From CAWJMN01 sp963844055 (GTDB lineage Bacteria; Planctomycetota; Planctomycetia; Pirellulales; Pirellulaceae), in NCBI GenBank assembly GCA_963844055.1, contig CAWJMN010000001.1:3596001-3660000 (forward strand): a DNA stretch of 64,000 nt. The letters are read 5' to 3'. The notes below the pieces were generated by a model that made no database searches, was not told the origin of the DNA, and saw only the letters and a program-made list of their open reading frames with translations. The position numbers were made by a program, and so were the translations under genes. This document shows, one piece after another, positions 23,187-30,941 of this stretch (within the stretch, counting starts at the first letter, position 1; every line of letters starts with the position of its first letter).

Positions 23187-24593
23187 TTACGGCTGATACT
23201 CGGTGGAGTACAACAGGACGTTTTCTAGCACGGTTCGTCCGCGATAGACCAGCCACGCATACAACGCAAAGCTGACGACGGCCGTCAACAAGGCCATTAG
23301 CATCTGTTCCTTTTTCAGGAACGTGTCGTACAACCCGTGCAGAACCATGGGCGCTCCCATCGTTATTGCAAAGGCCTTGAGCCACTCGGCCCATTCGCTG
23401 CGGTCGATTTCCAAATCCAGTTTGAGCGAGATCATCGTTGCTGCCGTGGCAGTCCACATCGCATGGAGCGAGACGCACGACAAAAAGCGAACGAAGTAAA
23501 CGCCGGAGGTGGACTGACCGTTGTAGTGGTCGGCCGAGTAGAGGATTCCTTCGGCAATTCCAAAGCCAGCCCCCAAGGCCAAGCCCCACAGCATCGCGCC
23601 GCGTCCCGTCAATTTTCCACCGGAACGATAGAAGACGTAAACGGGCAGAACCTTGACCGCCTCTTCGCAAAGTCCAACTCCAAAAACAAATCCCAAAAAG
23701 CTGACGAAGAAGCCACTGTCTGGATCAAGGGCCGAGTAGTACGAAAAGCCAATGAACTTGAGCAGGCCAATAATCAGTCCCGGGCCATAGCCACGCACCC
23801 AAGGAAGCGAAAGCGACCAAAAAGCGACCATCTGTAGCACTAGCAAGAACATCACGCCAACGGTTGCTGACAAAATCCCCATCACCGCCAACTGCCAAGG
23901 CTTGGCAGTGCCGTCTAATCCCATCAAGGAAATCACTCCCAAAAACAACAGGGCCGAAGCAAATGCCATCGGCCAATGCATCACGCTGTCAGAAGCAAGT
24001 AGCGGATCGACTTCCTGATGACGTTCAATAATTTTTGCAACGGCTTGCTTCTGCCCTTCCGAAGGTTCCACCCCTTGGCTTTTGGCGGCGCTAACCTCGT
24101 TCAAAATACGAATCTCTTCTTCCGTAAACTCGTGCGAGGCCGAAGACAAAACTTTCTCGCTAAAGAGTGAACCAACCAGCAAGATCATGAGCGGAAAGAG
24201 TGCGACGGCAAACACCCAGCAAAGATGAATCCACTGGCTGGGCGTCGGGTCCTTGGGGGCCGGCAATTCCTCGGCGAATTTGGGCAAGGTCGGCTGCGAC
24301 TCTGCCAGGCTCCAGCGCGTATGCCCACGAAGCTCGTTGGCTTCTGCTTCGGAAGTTGGCGGCAGGGCCTTGAATATCTGCGGAATGGGAGCAGTGACCC
24401 GCGTTTCTTCGGGCAGGAGCTGAAAGTCGTCGTCGTCATCGACCACTTCTTGGACAGGGGCCGGCGGCGGAGGTGCGAGGGGCGGAATCACCATCCGAGT
24501 CTTGCAGCTGGGGCAACGGATTGTACGGCCAGCCAGCTCATCCGGCCCGCGAAGGGTTTTACTGCACCCACTGCATACCACCGAAACCGTCAT
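23187..24593 (-). CDS. PrsW-family intramembrane protease with N-terminal zinc ribbon
   Basis: This 468-residue protein begins with a zinc ribbon (C7, C10, C27, C30). A Pro/Asp-rich linker follows, and then about nine hydrophobic segments. The GLCEEAVKVLPVY motif (EExxK-type), GAGFGIAEGILY and later conserved His residues (SLHAMWT, VLHGLYD) identify the PrsW glutamic intramembrane protease family, known in Bacillus for cleaving anti-sigma factor RsiW. The zinc-ribbon plus PrsW fusion is recurrent in planctomycetes. The substrate here is unknown and no sigma or anti-sigma pair is adjacent. Confidence 0.85.
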   Translation of the reverse strand: MTVSVVCSGCSKTLRGPDELAGRTIRCPSCKTRMVIPPLAPPPPAPVQEVVDDDDDFQLLPEETRVTAPIPQIFKALPPTSEAEANELRGHTRWSLAESQPTLPKFAEELPAPKDPTPSQWIHLCWVFAVALFPLMILLVGSLFSEKVLSSASHEFTEEEIRILNEVSAAKSQGVEPSEGQKQAVAKIIERHQEVDPLLASDSVMHWPMAFASALLFLGVISLMGLDGTAKPWQLAVMGILSATVGVMFLLVLQMVAFWSLSLPWVRGYGPGLIIGLLKFIGFSYYSALDPDSGFFVSFLGFVFGVGLCEEAVKVLPVYVFYRSGGKLTGRGAMLWGLALGAGFGIAEGILYSADHYNGQSTSGVYFVRFLSCVSLHAMWTATAATMISLKLDLEIDRSEWAEWLKAFAITMGAPMVLHGLYDTFLKKEQMLMALLTAVVSFALYAWLVYRGRTVLENVLLYSTEYQP

Positions 24594-24800
24594 GGGCCAC
24601 CAACATTTTCCTTAAAGTGCTATCAACACCACCACAAAGACTATAAATTACTAGCCATTGCGATGCAAACATCGGGCACAGATTGTTCGCTGCCCCCTCA
24701 TGAAACTTGCCAAGATTTTTTGGCCGGTCGGCCAACCAGCCCGAATTCCGGCTGGCTGAATGCGGCAAAGGGCCGTCAACCTTTTCCCGTGGAAGGACCT

Positions 24801-25223
24801 ATGAAATCCCACACCGAATACCTCACCTTCACCCTGCCCGCTCGGATGGCGTTTGAGAACATCACGCCGACGATTGAGGCGATCGTCAAAAAGAGCGGCG
24901 TGCAAGAAGGCCTTTGCCTTGTAAACGCCATGCATATCACCGCCAGCGTTTTCATTAACGACGATGAACCGGGCCTGCACGAGGACTATAAAAAATGGCT
25001 GGAGCAACTCGCCCCGTTTGATGCATCCCCGATGCGCTATGCCCACAACCGAACCGGCGAAGACAATGCCGACGCCCACATGAAACGCCAAGTCATGGGC
25101 CGGGAAGTAGTCGTCGCCATAACGAATGGCAAACTGGATTTCGGGCCGTGGGAACAAATTTTTTATGGCGAGTTCGATGGGAGACGGCCCAAGCGGGTGC
25201 TGGTGAAAGTCATTGGGGAATGA
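24801..25223 (+). CDS. yjbQ: YjbQ family (UPF0047) protein, full length
   Basis: This 140-residue protein has the YjbQ/UPF0047 fold: EYLTFTLP at the start, NAMHITASVFIND, the Asp/His region DNADAHMKRQVMG and the end GKLDFGPWEQIFYGEFDG. Family members have secondary thiamin-phosphate synthase activity in vitro and their cellular role is unclear. The ATG at 24801 follows GGAAGGACC. It is the only complete copy: its 3' 300 bases recur at 26002-26301, and shorter 3' pieces at 26960-27088 and 29001-29043. Its TGA overlaps an ATG (ATGA at 25220) that could begin the next gene. Confidence 0.85.
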   Translation: MKSHTEYLTFTLPARMAFENITPTIEAIVKKSGVQEGLCLVNAMHITASVFINDDEPGLHEDYKKWLEQLAPFDASPMRYAHNRTGEDNADAHMKRQVMGREVVVAITNGKLDFGPWEQIFYGEFDGRRPKRVLVKVIGE

Positions 25224-25267
25224 TTTCAGCTTTCAACCAGCATGACGGACAGCACGAAAGGGCGGCA

Positions 25268-25711
25268 ATGGAGGTCGAATCTGTTTTAAGCGAATTGTCA
25301 ACACTCTTGTACGGATACAACTACGAAGTCTTCCTTCGGCGATTCAAGATTCCGTATTTGCCGGGTGCAGGTGCAGAACAGTACATCTGTGAAGCCCTTG
25401 GCCCAACCGCTGTAGTCGGTGGTTCGTGCCCCGTAACGGGACAGGCAGTTCTTACAGAGGTCAAGGAATCATTGCTCCACGCTGGTGACGAGGGGTATGG
25501 GCCTCTACCGACAGCCCTTGGCTCGGAAAAGTTCAACGAGTTGCTGAAAAGCGTGTTGGCGTACACCGAGCGGGCAGTGTCATCTGCAACCCTTATTGAA
25601 CAGTTTTGGTTGAAGGAGGGGCACCCGGCTTACCCGGTATTTTGGGACTTCGCTTTCGTCATCGCCGGGCCTCTTGGAGTCGAGGTTTTCATCGGTTCAA
25701 GTAGCGACTGA
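25268..25711 (+). CDS. Unknown small protein, cassette gene 1 after yjbQ
   Basis: Translation from ATG 25268 (AAAGGG upstream) gives 147 residues. An alternative ATG at 25220 overlaps the yjbQ stop as ATGA and would give 163. The sequence has a helical start (VESVLSELSTLLY), a Gly/Pro-rich middle and a hydrophobic segment near the end (FAFVIAGPLGVEVF). I recognise no family. It is the first of several unrelated small genes placed directly after yjbQ 3' ends, so an immunity-like role is possible but unproven. Confidence 0.5.
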   Translation: MEVESVLSELSTLLYGYNYEVFLRRFKIPYLPGAGAEQYICEALGPTAVVGGSCPVTGQAVLTEVKESLLHAGDEGYGPLPTALGSEKFNELLKSVLAYTERAVSSATLIEQFWLKEGHPAYPVFWDFAFVIAGPLGVEVFIGSSSD

Positions 25712-25726
25712 AACGGCCTTAGTGAT

Positions 25727-25978
25727 TCAATTCATCTGGCAAAACGACCGTATCAACTTCACGATCTGTTGAGGATGCCGCCACGGTTTTCCGGTTCGAG
25801 TCTTAAAGCCAAGTTCATTCAGGATTTCGCAGACCTCCATGTGCGTCTTCCCCTGATCTCGGAGCTCAGCGGCCTTCTCAGCGACCTTGGCATACACGGG
25901 GCAAAGTTCCTTTGGTATCTTGTCTTTTGGTCGCCGTGGTTTTGGCGTTGGTAGTGTCGGTTTCCGGTGGGAAATCAA
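25727..25978 (-). CDS. Small HTH-like protein, copy 1
   Basis: This 83-residue basic protein starts at TTG 25978. After a Pro/Arg/Lys-rich tail (KPTLPTPKPRRP) comes KAAELRDQGKTHMEVCEIL … GFKTRTGKPWRHPQQIVKLI. This pattern of helix, helix-turn-helix and GxxTRxGxxW is like the Recombinase-domain DNA-binding part of large serine recombinases, but free-standing. A paralogue lies at 27545-27802, with a 49-base stretch identical in both. In the second copy an ATG lies two codons further upstream; here the matching codon is ATA. It is positioned next to the breakpoint of the yjbQ copy at 26002. Confidence 0.55.
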   Translation of the reverse strand: MISHRKPTLPTPKPRRPKDKIPKELCPVYAKVAEKAAELRDQGKTHMEVCEILNELGFKTRTGKPWRHPQQIVKLIRSFCQMN

Positions 25979-26001
25979 GAGTATCCCAATGGGGGATGGG
26001 C

Positions 26002-26301
26002 AACGCCATGCACATCACCGCCAGGGTTTTTATTAACGACGATGAGCCGGGCCTGCACGAGGACTACAAAAAATGGCTGGAGCAACTCGCCCCGTTTGAT
26101 GCCTCCCCCAAGCGTTATCCCCACAACCGAACCGGAGAAGACAACGCCGACGCCCACATGAAACGTCAGATCATGGGCCGGGAAGTCGTTGTGGCCATCA
26201 CGAATGGCAAACTGGACTTCGGCCCTTGGGAGCAAATCTTCTACGGCGAGTTCGATGGCAAGCGGCCCAAGCGGGTATTGGTGAAGGTGATTGGGGAGTA
26301 A
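26002..26301 (+). pseudogene. yjbQ: 5'-truncated yjbQ copy 2
   Basis: These 300 bases align without gaps to 24924-25223 of the full yjbQ. The copy begins abruptly at AACGCCATGCA and lacks the first 41 codons. The frame is open from an ATG at 25996 and ends KRVLVKVIGE like the parent. About one base in ten differs, so the duplication is not recent. Without the N-terminal strands the product is unlikely to fold as an enzyme. Confidence 0.8.
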
Positions 26302-26448
26302 AGACATAGAGAAAACGTCTTTCCATGGCATGGTTCAGTCAGTCTCGCATTAAGACTTCATAGCGTCCCTTTCTGTCATTAGCTGGTAGTCGGAGTGATA
26401 ATGCCCGCCTTGAGCGGCCAGTACGGAACACGTCAGGCAAACATTAAG

Positions 26449-26937
26449 ATGAACAGCAACATTCGAATAACCGGCGATAACCCATCACCGGAGCTTTTGG
26501 TGCAATATCCCAATTGGGAGAACGCCCTGGACGAAGAGGGCGTTGAAGACCAGGACGAGACGACGCTACGACCGGCAGAAGACCAATCCGTCATAGGGGA
26601 ATATGTGTCGTTTACCGCAGGGACTGCATGGCTGAACGACGGGCGAGAATGCCCGGCGATGATCGAAATGGTTGACGGCGTTTCGGGGATTCAATTCTTA
26701 CTGAACGAAAGCTGGTTTCGCCTCGTTCGTTGGCGCGGCCGATTTGGAACTTTTGAGCGATGGGAAACATACATCGAAGACTGGCTTCCCGAAGATCAGC
26801 GAACCAGCCTTGTCTTTTCGCTGGCTGACGAGGCCCTGTTCCCCCTGCGTTTTTCATCTCAACTGCCATTTCACAAGACTTCGTCGCCGATCAAATTACG
26901 GATACTTCCAAACGGCGGCGAAGAAGCGTGGAGTTAA
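26449..26937 (+). CDS. Unknown small protein, cassette gene 2
   Basis: This 162-residue acidic protein starts at ATG 26449 (an ATG at 26401 is possible). It has repeated W, R and E residues in the middle (WFRLVRWRGRFGTFERWE). I recognise no family. It lies between the second yjbQ copy, which ends at 26301, and the third relic, which starts at 26960. Its composition differs from core genes nearby. Confidence 0.45.
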   Translation: MNSNIRITGDNPSPELLVQYPNWENALDEEGVEDQDETTLRPAEDQSVIGEYVSFTAGTAWLNDGRECPAMIEMVDGVSGIQFLLNESWFRLVRWRGRFGTFERWETYIEDWLPEDQRTSLVFSLADEALFPLRFSSQLPFHKTSSPIKLRILPNGGEEAWS

Positions 26938-26959
26938 CCTTAACGAAATTCACCGCGTG

Positions 26960-27088
26960 ATGGTACGCGAAGTGGTCGTTGCCATCACCCATGGGAAACT
27001 CGACTTCAGCCCTTGGGAACAGATTTTCTATCGAGAGTTCGACGGTCGCAGGCCAAAGCGGGTGCTTGTGAAAGTGATTGGGGAGTAG
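26960..27088 (+). pseudogene. yjbQ: yjbQ 3' relic, copy 3
   Basis: The 43-codon segment reads MVREVVVAITHGKLDFSPWE and continues to RVLVKVIGE, matching the last 42 residues of YjbQ. Upstream similarity stops sharply at the ATG at 26960. Only the 3' third of the parent is kept, so it is non-functional on its own. Confidence 0.75.
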
Positions 27089-27104
27089 AAATGAGCATTT
27101 TCCG

Positions 27105-27479
27105 ATGAAGATAGATTGGCTTGCATCAAATCTCGTGTGCGAAGGGCGAGTCATCCGTCCTCCGATGAATCCCGGCAAACTTGTCAGCGAAGATTTGCCT
27201 GACATCTGCCTTCGGATGCACTTAATTCTCGATACGATTGAGTTTAGTCGATGTGAGGGACGCTTGGTCAGCCTTGACATCTTCGAGCCTATCGACACGC
27301 TCTACTCTGACCTGCTTAACAAGGACACGAACCATCTGAGCGACTGGCAGGGTTGCATTGAACGATTCGGTGATTTTTACAAACTGGCGGGAAAACAAAC
27401 GATAGAAGTATCGGCTCGTGCTATAAGGAATTATTCGCACATGTTCGACCAACTGAGAATCGAGCATATGGATGAATGA
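27105..27479 (+). CDS. Unknown small protein, cassette gene 3
   Basis: This 124-residue protein starts at ATG 27105, 16 bases after the third yjbQ end. It is mixed alpha/beta with LVSLDIFEPIDTLYSDLL and no recognisable motif. Small acidic proteins of this size directly after a repeated gene end are often immunity proteins in other bacteria, and that is only a suggestion here. Confidence 0.45.
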   Translation: MKIDWLASNLVCEGRVIRPPMNPGKLVSEDLPDICLRMHLILDTIEFSRCEGRLVSLDIFEPIDTLYSDLLNKDTNHLSDWQGCIERFGDFYKLAGKQTIEVSARAIRNYSHMFDQLRIEHMDE

Positions 27480-27544
27480 AACATCATGTGTCTGTTCTGC
27501 TGCGGCAGCGAGATCGACGACGTTCGACCTGACGACTTCTTGAT

Positions 27545-27802
27545 TCAACGGATTCCTCCAAATGATCGAAGGAGTTTCACTATCTGCTGCGGGTGTCGCC
27601 ACGGCTTACCAGTTCGTGTCTTGAAGCCAAAGTCATTCAGTTCTTCGCAGACCTCCATGTGCGTCTTCCCCTGATCTCGGAGCTCAGCGGCCTTGGCAGC
27701 GACTTCGGCGTAAGCATCTCGAAGTTCTGCGGGTATGATGTTCTTCGGTCGCCGTGGTTTTGGCGTCGGCAGGGTCGGTTTCCGGGTGGAAATCAAGAGC
27801 AT
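27545..27802 (-). CDS. Small HTH-like protein, copy 2
   Basis: This 85-residue protein is a paralogue of the protein at 25727-25978. The same Pro/Lys tail (RKPTLPTPKPRRPKN) is followed by AAELRDQGKTHMEVCEEL … GFKTRTGKPWRHPQQ. The two genes share 49 identical bases in the region encoding the helix-turn-helix, suggesting recent duplication or gene conversion. It starts at ATG 27802. The AACGCCATGCA yjbQ breakpoint word again lies next to it, at 27820. Confidence 0.55.
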   Translation of the reverse strand: MLLISTRKPTLPTPKPRRPKNIIPAELRDAYAEVAAKAAELRDQGKTHMEVCEELNDFGFKTRTGKPWRHPQQIVKLLRSFGGIR

Positions 27803-27819
27803 CCCAAGCGGGTCGGGCG

Positions 27820-27839
27820 AACGCCATGCATGTCACCGC
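27820..27839 (+). repeat. yjbQ breakpoint remnant
   Basis: AACGCCATGCATGTCACCGC matches the yjbQ segment starting at 24924 with one base different and then diverges. It follows the HTH-like copy 2 exactly as the longer yjbQ copy follows HTH-like copy 1, so it marks a repeat boundary whose remaining part was lost. Confidence 0.65.
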
Positions 27840-27865
27840 TTTTTTTATCTGGGTGCTCGAAACGA

Positions 27866-28903
27866 TTATCGAGGTGCGATTGAGGATCGCTGAAAGTATT
27901 TCAATCGGGACCGATCTATGCTGACCAGCAATCCTTGGTCATCTACGTCCTCGATCTTGCAGTCGGCCACTTTGTCCTCATCTAGCAGGATGTCGCCCAC
28001 AACCTGTCCCTTAAATATGTCGAATGAGAGCAAGTGGTAACGGGTTGGATTCTGCAATCTGTAGGGCCGGGACGGGTGCTGCTTGTAATTTGAATCTTCT
28101 GAGACAACAAGGTAGACGAAGGGGGCCTTCAGGCGGCACGAAACGTACCGATAAGAGTAGAACCTATCGGCGATGTACATTCCCCTGGAATTACTTTCCA
28201 GCTTCCACTTCACTGCGTTTTCGTTGTCTAGCAGGTACAACTGAAACTCACCTGGATGCCCCTCATTTTCGTCTTTCCTAAGAGACAGCCACATGTTGTC
28301 GCCGACCAAGATTTTTGTCCGCACATTCTGCATACTGCTATCGCAGAACTGCTGAGCATCCGACCGAGGCTCCTGAAATTGCCGAACCTCTTGTCGTAGA
28401 ACATGCCGCAGAAGGGCCCCGGTTCGCACATCCAGAACCCGCCCCGTTGTGCAATAAACCTCATTGTCGATGACGTGGTGTGGCCTATCTCGACGTTCGT
28501 TCGCAAAGCCCGGGACAAAATCGAGTAAACGGAGTGCTCGTCCCCACCAGCCCTGTGCATGGGATGTCCAGAGAAGTTCGCCAGTCCTCATAGAAATTCC
28601 ATAGCAGCCGAAATCAGCCGTCCATGGACCGTCTGAACGTGTCTCACTTGCAACGACAACTTCATCGGTCACTGCACGAATTGTATTTGGACGCCAGAAT
28701 CTCTTTTCCCAAACAAGTTTCCCGCTGTCTCTTTCAAGACAACACCATTGACCAAGAACGCGGTTGGTCAAAAAATGAACATGGCCGTACCATTGCGTCA
28801 CGGCGTGTCGTGCGGCAAATGTCCACCTGGGTGTTGGCTCGATCATTTGGGCCGTGTCCGTTTGAGATCCGCCGCAATTCTCACTTTTTTTGGGCTCGAA
28901 CAT
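27866..28903 (-). CDS. PQQ-repeat (beta-propeller-like) protein
   Basis: This protein of about 345 residues starts at ATG 28903 after AGGGA (an ATG at 28921 is possible). It has repeated WxxD/S-G-x-L/V segments: LERDSGKLVWEKRF, MRTGELLWTSHAQG, LDVRTGALLRHV. These are diagnostic of PQQ-like beta-propeller repeats. No signal peptide is visible, so it is probably cytosolic, unlike BamB. Its reverse orientation and position inside the yjbQ-relic array suggest that it was inserted between two repeat units. Confidence 0.6.
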   Translation of the reverse strand: MFEPKKSENCGGSQTDTAQMIEPTPRWTFAARHAVTQWYGHVHFLTNRVLGQWCCLERDSGKLVWEKRFWRPNTIRAVTDEVVVASETRSDGPWTADFGCYGISMRTGELLWTSHAQGWWGRALRLLDFVPGFANERRDRPHHVIDNEVYCTTGRVLDVRTGALLRHVLRQEVRQFQEPRSDAQQFCDSSMQNVRTKILVGDNMWLSLRKDENEGHPGEFQLYLLDNENAVKWKLESNSRGMYIADRFYSYRYVSCRLKAPFVYLVVSEDSNYKQHPSRPYRLQNPTRYHLLSFDIFKGQVVGDILLDEDKVADCKIEDVDDQGLLVSIDRSRLKYFQRSSIAPR

Positions 28904-29000
28904 AGGTCCCTGGCACCACATGGCGTCAGGTTCTAATATTCAGGATACAGCATAGGCAGGGTCGCCGAGATAGTAGGTAGCCACCTTTCAGTCGGTCTGA

Positions 29001-29043
29001 AACACGGCCCAAGCGGGTATTGGCTAAAGTAGTTGGAGAGTGA
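29001..29043 (+). pseudogene. yjbQ: yjbQ 3' relic, copy 4
   Basis: CGGCCCAAGCGGGTATTGG at 29005-29023 is identical to the end of the second yjbQ copy, and the frame reads RPKRVLAKVVGE and stop. Only about 14 codons remain. A zinc-ribbon-like gene starts 4 bases later. Confidence 0.7.
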
Positions 29044-29046
29044 CAC

Positions 29047-29607
29047 ATGTGTCGATATGCATTTTCTGGCCCCTACAAGAGACACTATGTTTGCTTCACA
29101 TGTCGCAAGGCGTTTAAGCAACCGTCAATTGAGGACTATCTGGACTCTCGTGGGCGTGGTTATGTCTACAAGCAACTTCGGCAGGTTTGGTCGAACCAGA
29201 AGAGTCTTCACTTATGCGAGCAAGAGCTCGGACATCGCCTTTCTGACCTTGAAGATGAATACCGCAAAGCAACTCGCAAATGTCCAGAGTGCAGCGGCGA
29301 GATGGTTGACATGGGGCTAGATTTCAAGCCACCCATTCAGAACGATGTAAAAGCATGGAAGACGCTTCAAGGCATGTACCGCATTGGCCACGCCTTCCAT
29401 ACCTGCGGATGCAACGGTCCGGGTTGGATTCCTCAATCCACAAGCGATTATCGCAGCTATCTTTCCTCAACAAAAAAGCAATACGAAGAACAACTTGCGT
29501 TCGTTCAGAGGTCCAATTCTCTTTCGTTAGGAGGAACGAAAGAAGCTGTAGATTATTGGATCAGCCGAATTGAGGCAATTGAAAGCGAACAAAAAAACGT
29601 TGGATAG
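29047..29607 (+). CDS. Zinc-ribbon small protein, cassette gene 4
   Basis: This 186-residue protein starts with MCRYAFSGPYKRHYVCFTCR, giving a CxxC pair, and later has CPECSGEM and HTCGCNG, consistent with structural zinc sites. Its middle contains a predicted helical stretch. Similar short proteins beginning with this pattern are found scattered in Bacteroidetes and planctomycetes with no known function. It starts 4 bases after a yjbQ 3' relic. Confidence 0.6.
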   Translation: MCRYAFSGPYKRHYVCFTCRKAFKQPSIEDYLDSRGRGYVYKQLRQVWSNQKSLHLCEQELGHRLSDLEDEYRKATRKCPECSGEMVDMGLDFKPPIQNDVKAWKTLQGMYRIGHAFHTCGCNGPGWIPQSTSDYRSYLSSTKKQYEEQLAFVQRSNSLSLGGTKEAVDYWISRIEAIESEQKNVG

Positions 29608-29662
29608 TTGGCAACGGAACTTCTTCCTATCCTTTAACTGTTCATGTGAAGGAGATAAACCT

Positions 29663-29974
29663 ATTGGCATCATCCATCAAATCGAAACGGAAATCCGCTA
29701 CCTAACTGCAGGTGAAGGTGGTCGGCAAACTGGCGTAGCTAGTGGATATCGAGGGCAGTTCTACTATGGTGGAAATGACTACGACGGATTTCAATATTTC
29801 CCTGACTTTCGCGATGATGACTTCGTCGAGCTAGGGACAACGGTGCGAGCTATCATTGAATTCTCGAAGCAACGCTGGGATGCAGTGCATGCCCAGCTGA
29901 TCACCGTCGGCATGCCGTTTGAGATTAGGGACCGTCGCAGAACTGTGGGAAGCCGGGTTGTGAGGAAGGGCTAA
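29663..29974 (+). CDS. EF-Tu C-terminal-domain-like small protein, possible ATT start
   Basis: The product includes RYLTAGEGGRQTG, SGYRGQFYYGGNDYDG and later PFEIRDRRRTVGSRVV. This is the pattern of free-standing EF-Tu domain-3-like proteins, which are common beside immunity-type genes. An AAGGAG site at 29649-29654 is followed 8 bases later by in-frame ATT at 29663, at exactly the point where family similarity begins. Other in-frame starts (TTG 29570 and TTG 29600) lack a ribosome-binding site and overlap the previous gene. An ATT start is unusual but known for infC. The length from ATT is 103 residues. Confidence 0.55.
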   Translation: MGIIHQIETEIRYLTAGEGGRQTGVASGYRGQFYYGGNDYDGFQYFPDFRDDDFVELGTTVRAIIEFSKQRWDAVHAQLITVGMPFEIRDRRRTVGSRVVRKG

Positions 29975-29978
29975 TGAT

Positions 29979-30413
29979 ATGACCGGCAACCTAGACGGCC
30001 TTCGGATTTTAGAAAAATACTCGCACCTACCGCTGTCCTCGATTCGGTATGTTCCCAATGCAGATGAAACGAACGCTGAGCCGATCCAAAATGGCATCTT
30101 GTTTTTCGCCGCATTTTGGAGCGGACCATCCTTGCAGGCATTCTCCAAACTGACGCAGGCGATGGAGCAGCTGAAGCTGAATAGTTTCGAGCTGGTTGTC
30201 GTGGATATTGATGGAGCGTTAGAGTTATATCAATCGCCAATACTCAACACACTTTTGGGCGGCGCTGGCTTTTCTGCCCCCCAAGGTTGCGGGGAAGTAG
30301 TCTATGGCCGTGACGGACAGATGTTACACGCAGCGATGCTAGGATCTAGCAATGATTCCAAGCAATACAGCACCAACGCGAAAAATTTTCTTGCTGCATG
30401 CCAGTTCAAATGA
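29979..30413 (+). CDS. Unknown thioredoxin-like small protein
   Basis: This 144-residue protein starts at ATG 29979 with GAGG about 15 bases upstream. GILFFAAFWSGPSLQAFSKL and LVVVDIDGA resemble a thioredoxin-fold strand-helix-strand, but the CxxC is absent, so it is not a thiol-disulfide oxidoreductase. It is in a run of four adjacent small genes (29047-30893) of unrelated families, typical of a cassette cluster. Confidence 0.45.
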   Translation: MTGNLDGLRILEKYSHLPLSSIRYVPNADETNAEPIQNGILFFAAFWSGPSLQAFSKLTQAMEQLKLNSFELVVVDIDGALELYQSPILNTLLGGAGFSAPQGCGEVVYGRDGQMLHAAMLGSSNDSKQYSTNAKNFLAACQFK

Positions 30414-30437
30414 GCATTTCCATTCCAGGAGCCTAAC

Positions 30438-30893
30438 TTGCATATTTCCCAGGTCTGGAATCGACTTCAAGCGATCACTTCGCTTCAATTCACAGCCGAA
30501 TCGTTCTCTCCTACAAAAACCGGATGGACGGGCAACGGAAAGGGAACCGTTCAAATGGAAGCAGAGGGAGAATCCATACTTCTCTTTCATGAAAAAGGGT
30601 CTTGGTCTGGTGAGCAAGGTCGTGAATTTGCGTTTCACAACCTTTTCCGGTGGTCGCTTGATGAACAGGCAAAGCAAATTCAGCTGGAACATCTCCGTTT
30701 TGGACCAACCAAGCCTGTCTATTTGTTTCACTTAGTGCAAGTCACCGCGAACACATGGGAATCTTCCGAGCCACATGTTTGCCGCGATGATCTTTACGAA
30801 GCTACCATGAAATTGGAGGAAGGCTGCATAGAACTTCACTGGACCGTACGCGGGCCAGAAACAAATGAACGAATTGCTTATAATTATCGCTGA
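30438..30893 (+). CDS. DUF6314-like protein, TTG start
   Basis: This 151-residue protein starts at TTG 30438, 6-7 bases after AGGAG. Features of the DUF6314 family are visible: a WTGNGKGTVQM strand, FHEKGSWSGEQGREF, YLFHLV, HVCRDDLYEA and a closing WTVRGPETN. DUF6314 members are beta-barrel proteins of unknown function, often lone genes. It follows the thioredoxin-like gene on the same strand. Confidence 0.6.
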   Translation: MHISQVWNRLQAITSLQFTAESFSPTKTGWTGNGKGTVQMEAEGESILLFHEKGSWSGEQGREFAFHNLFRWSLDEQAKQIQLEHLRFGPTKPVYLFHLVQVTANTWESSEPHVCRDDLYEATMKLEEGCIELHWTVRGPETNERIAYNYR

Positions 30894-30941
30894 GTGTCGC
30901 CATCTCTTCTGCCGCGAAGCGAATTGTTTACGGAGCCTCCT

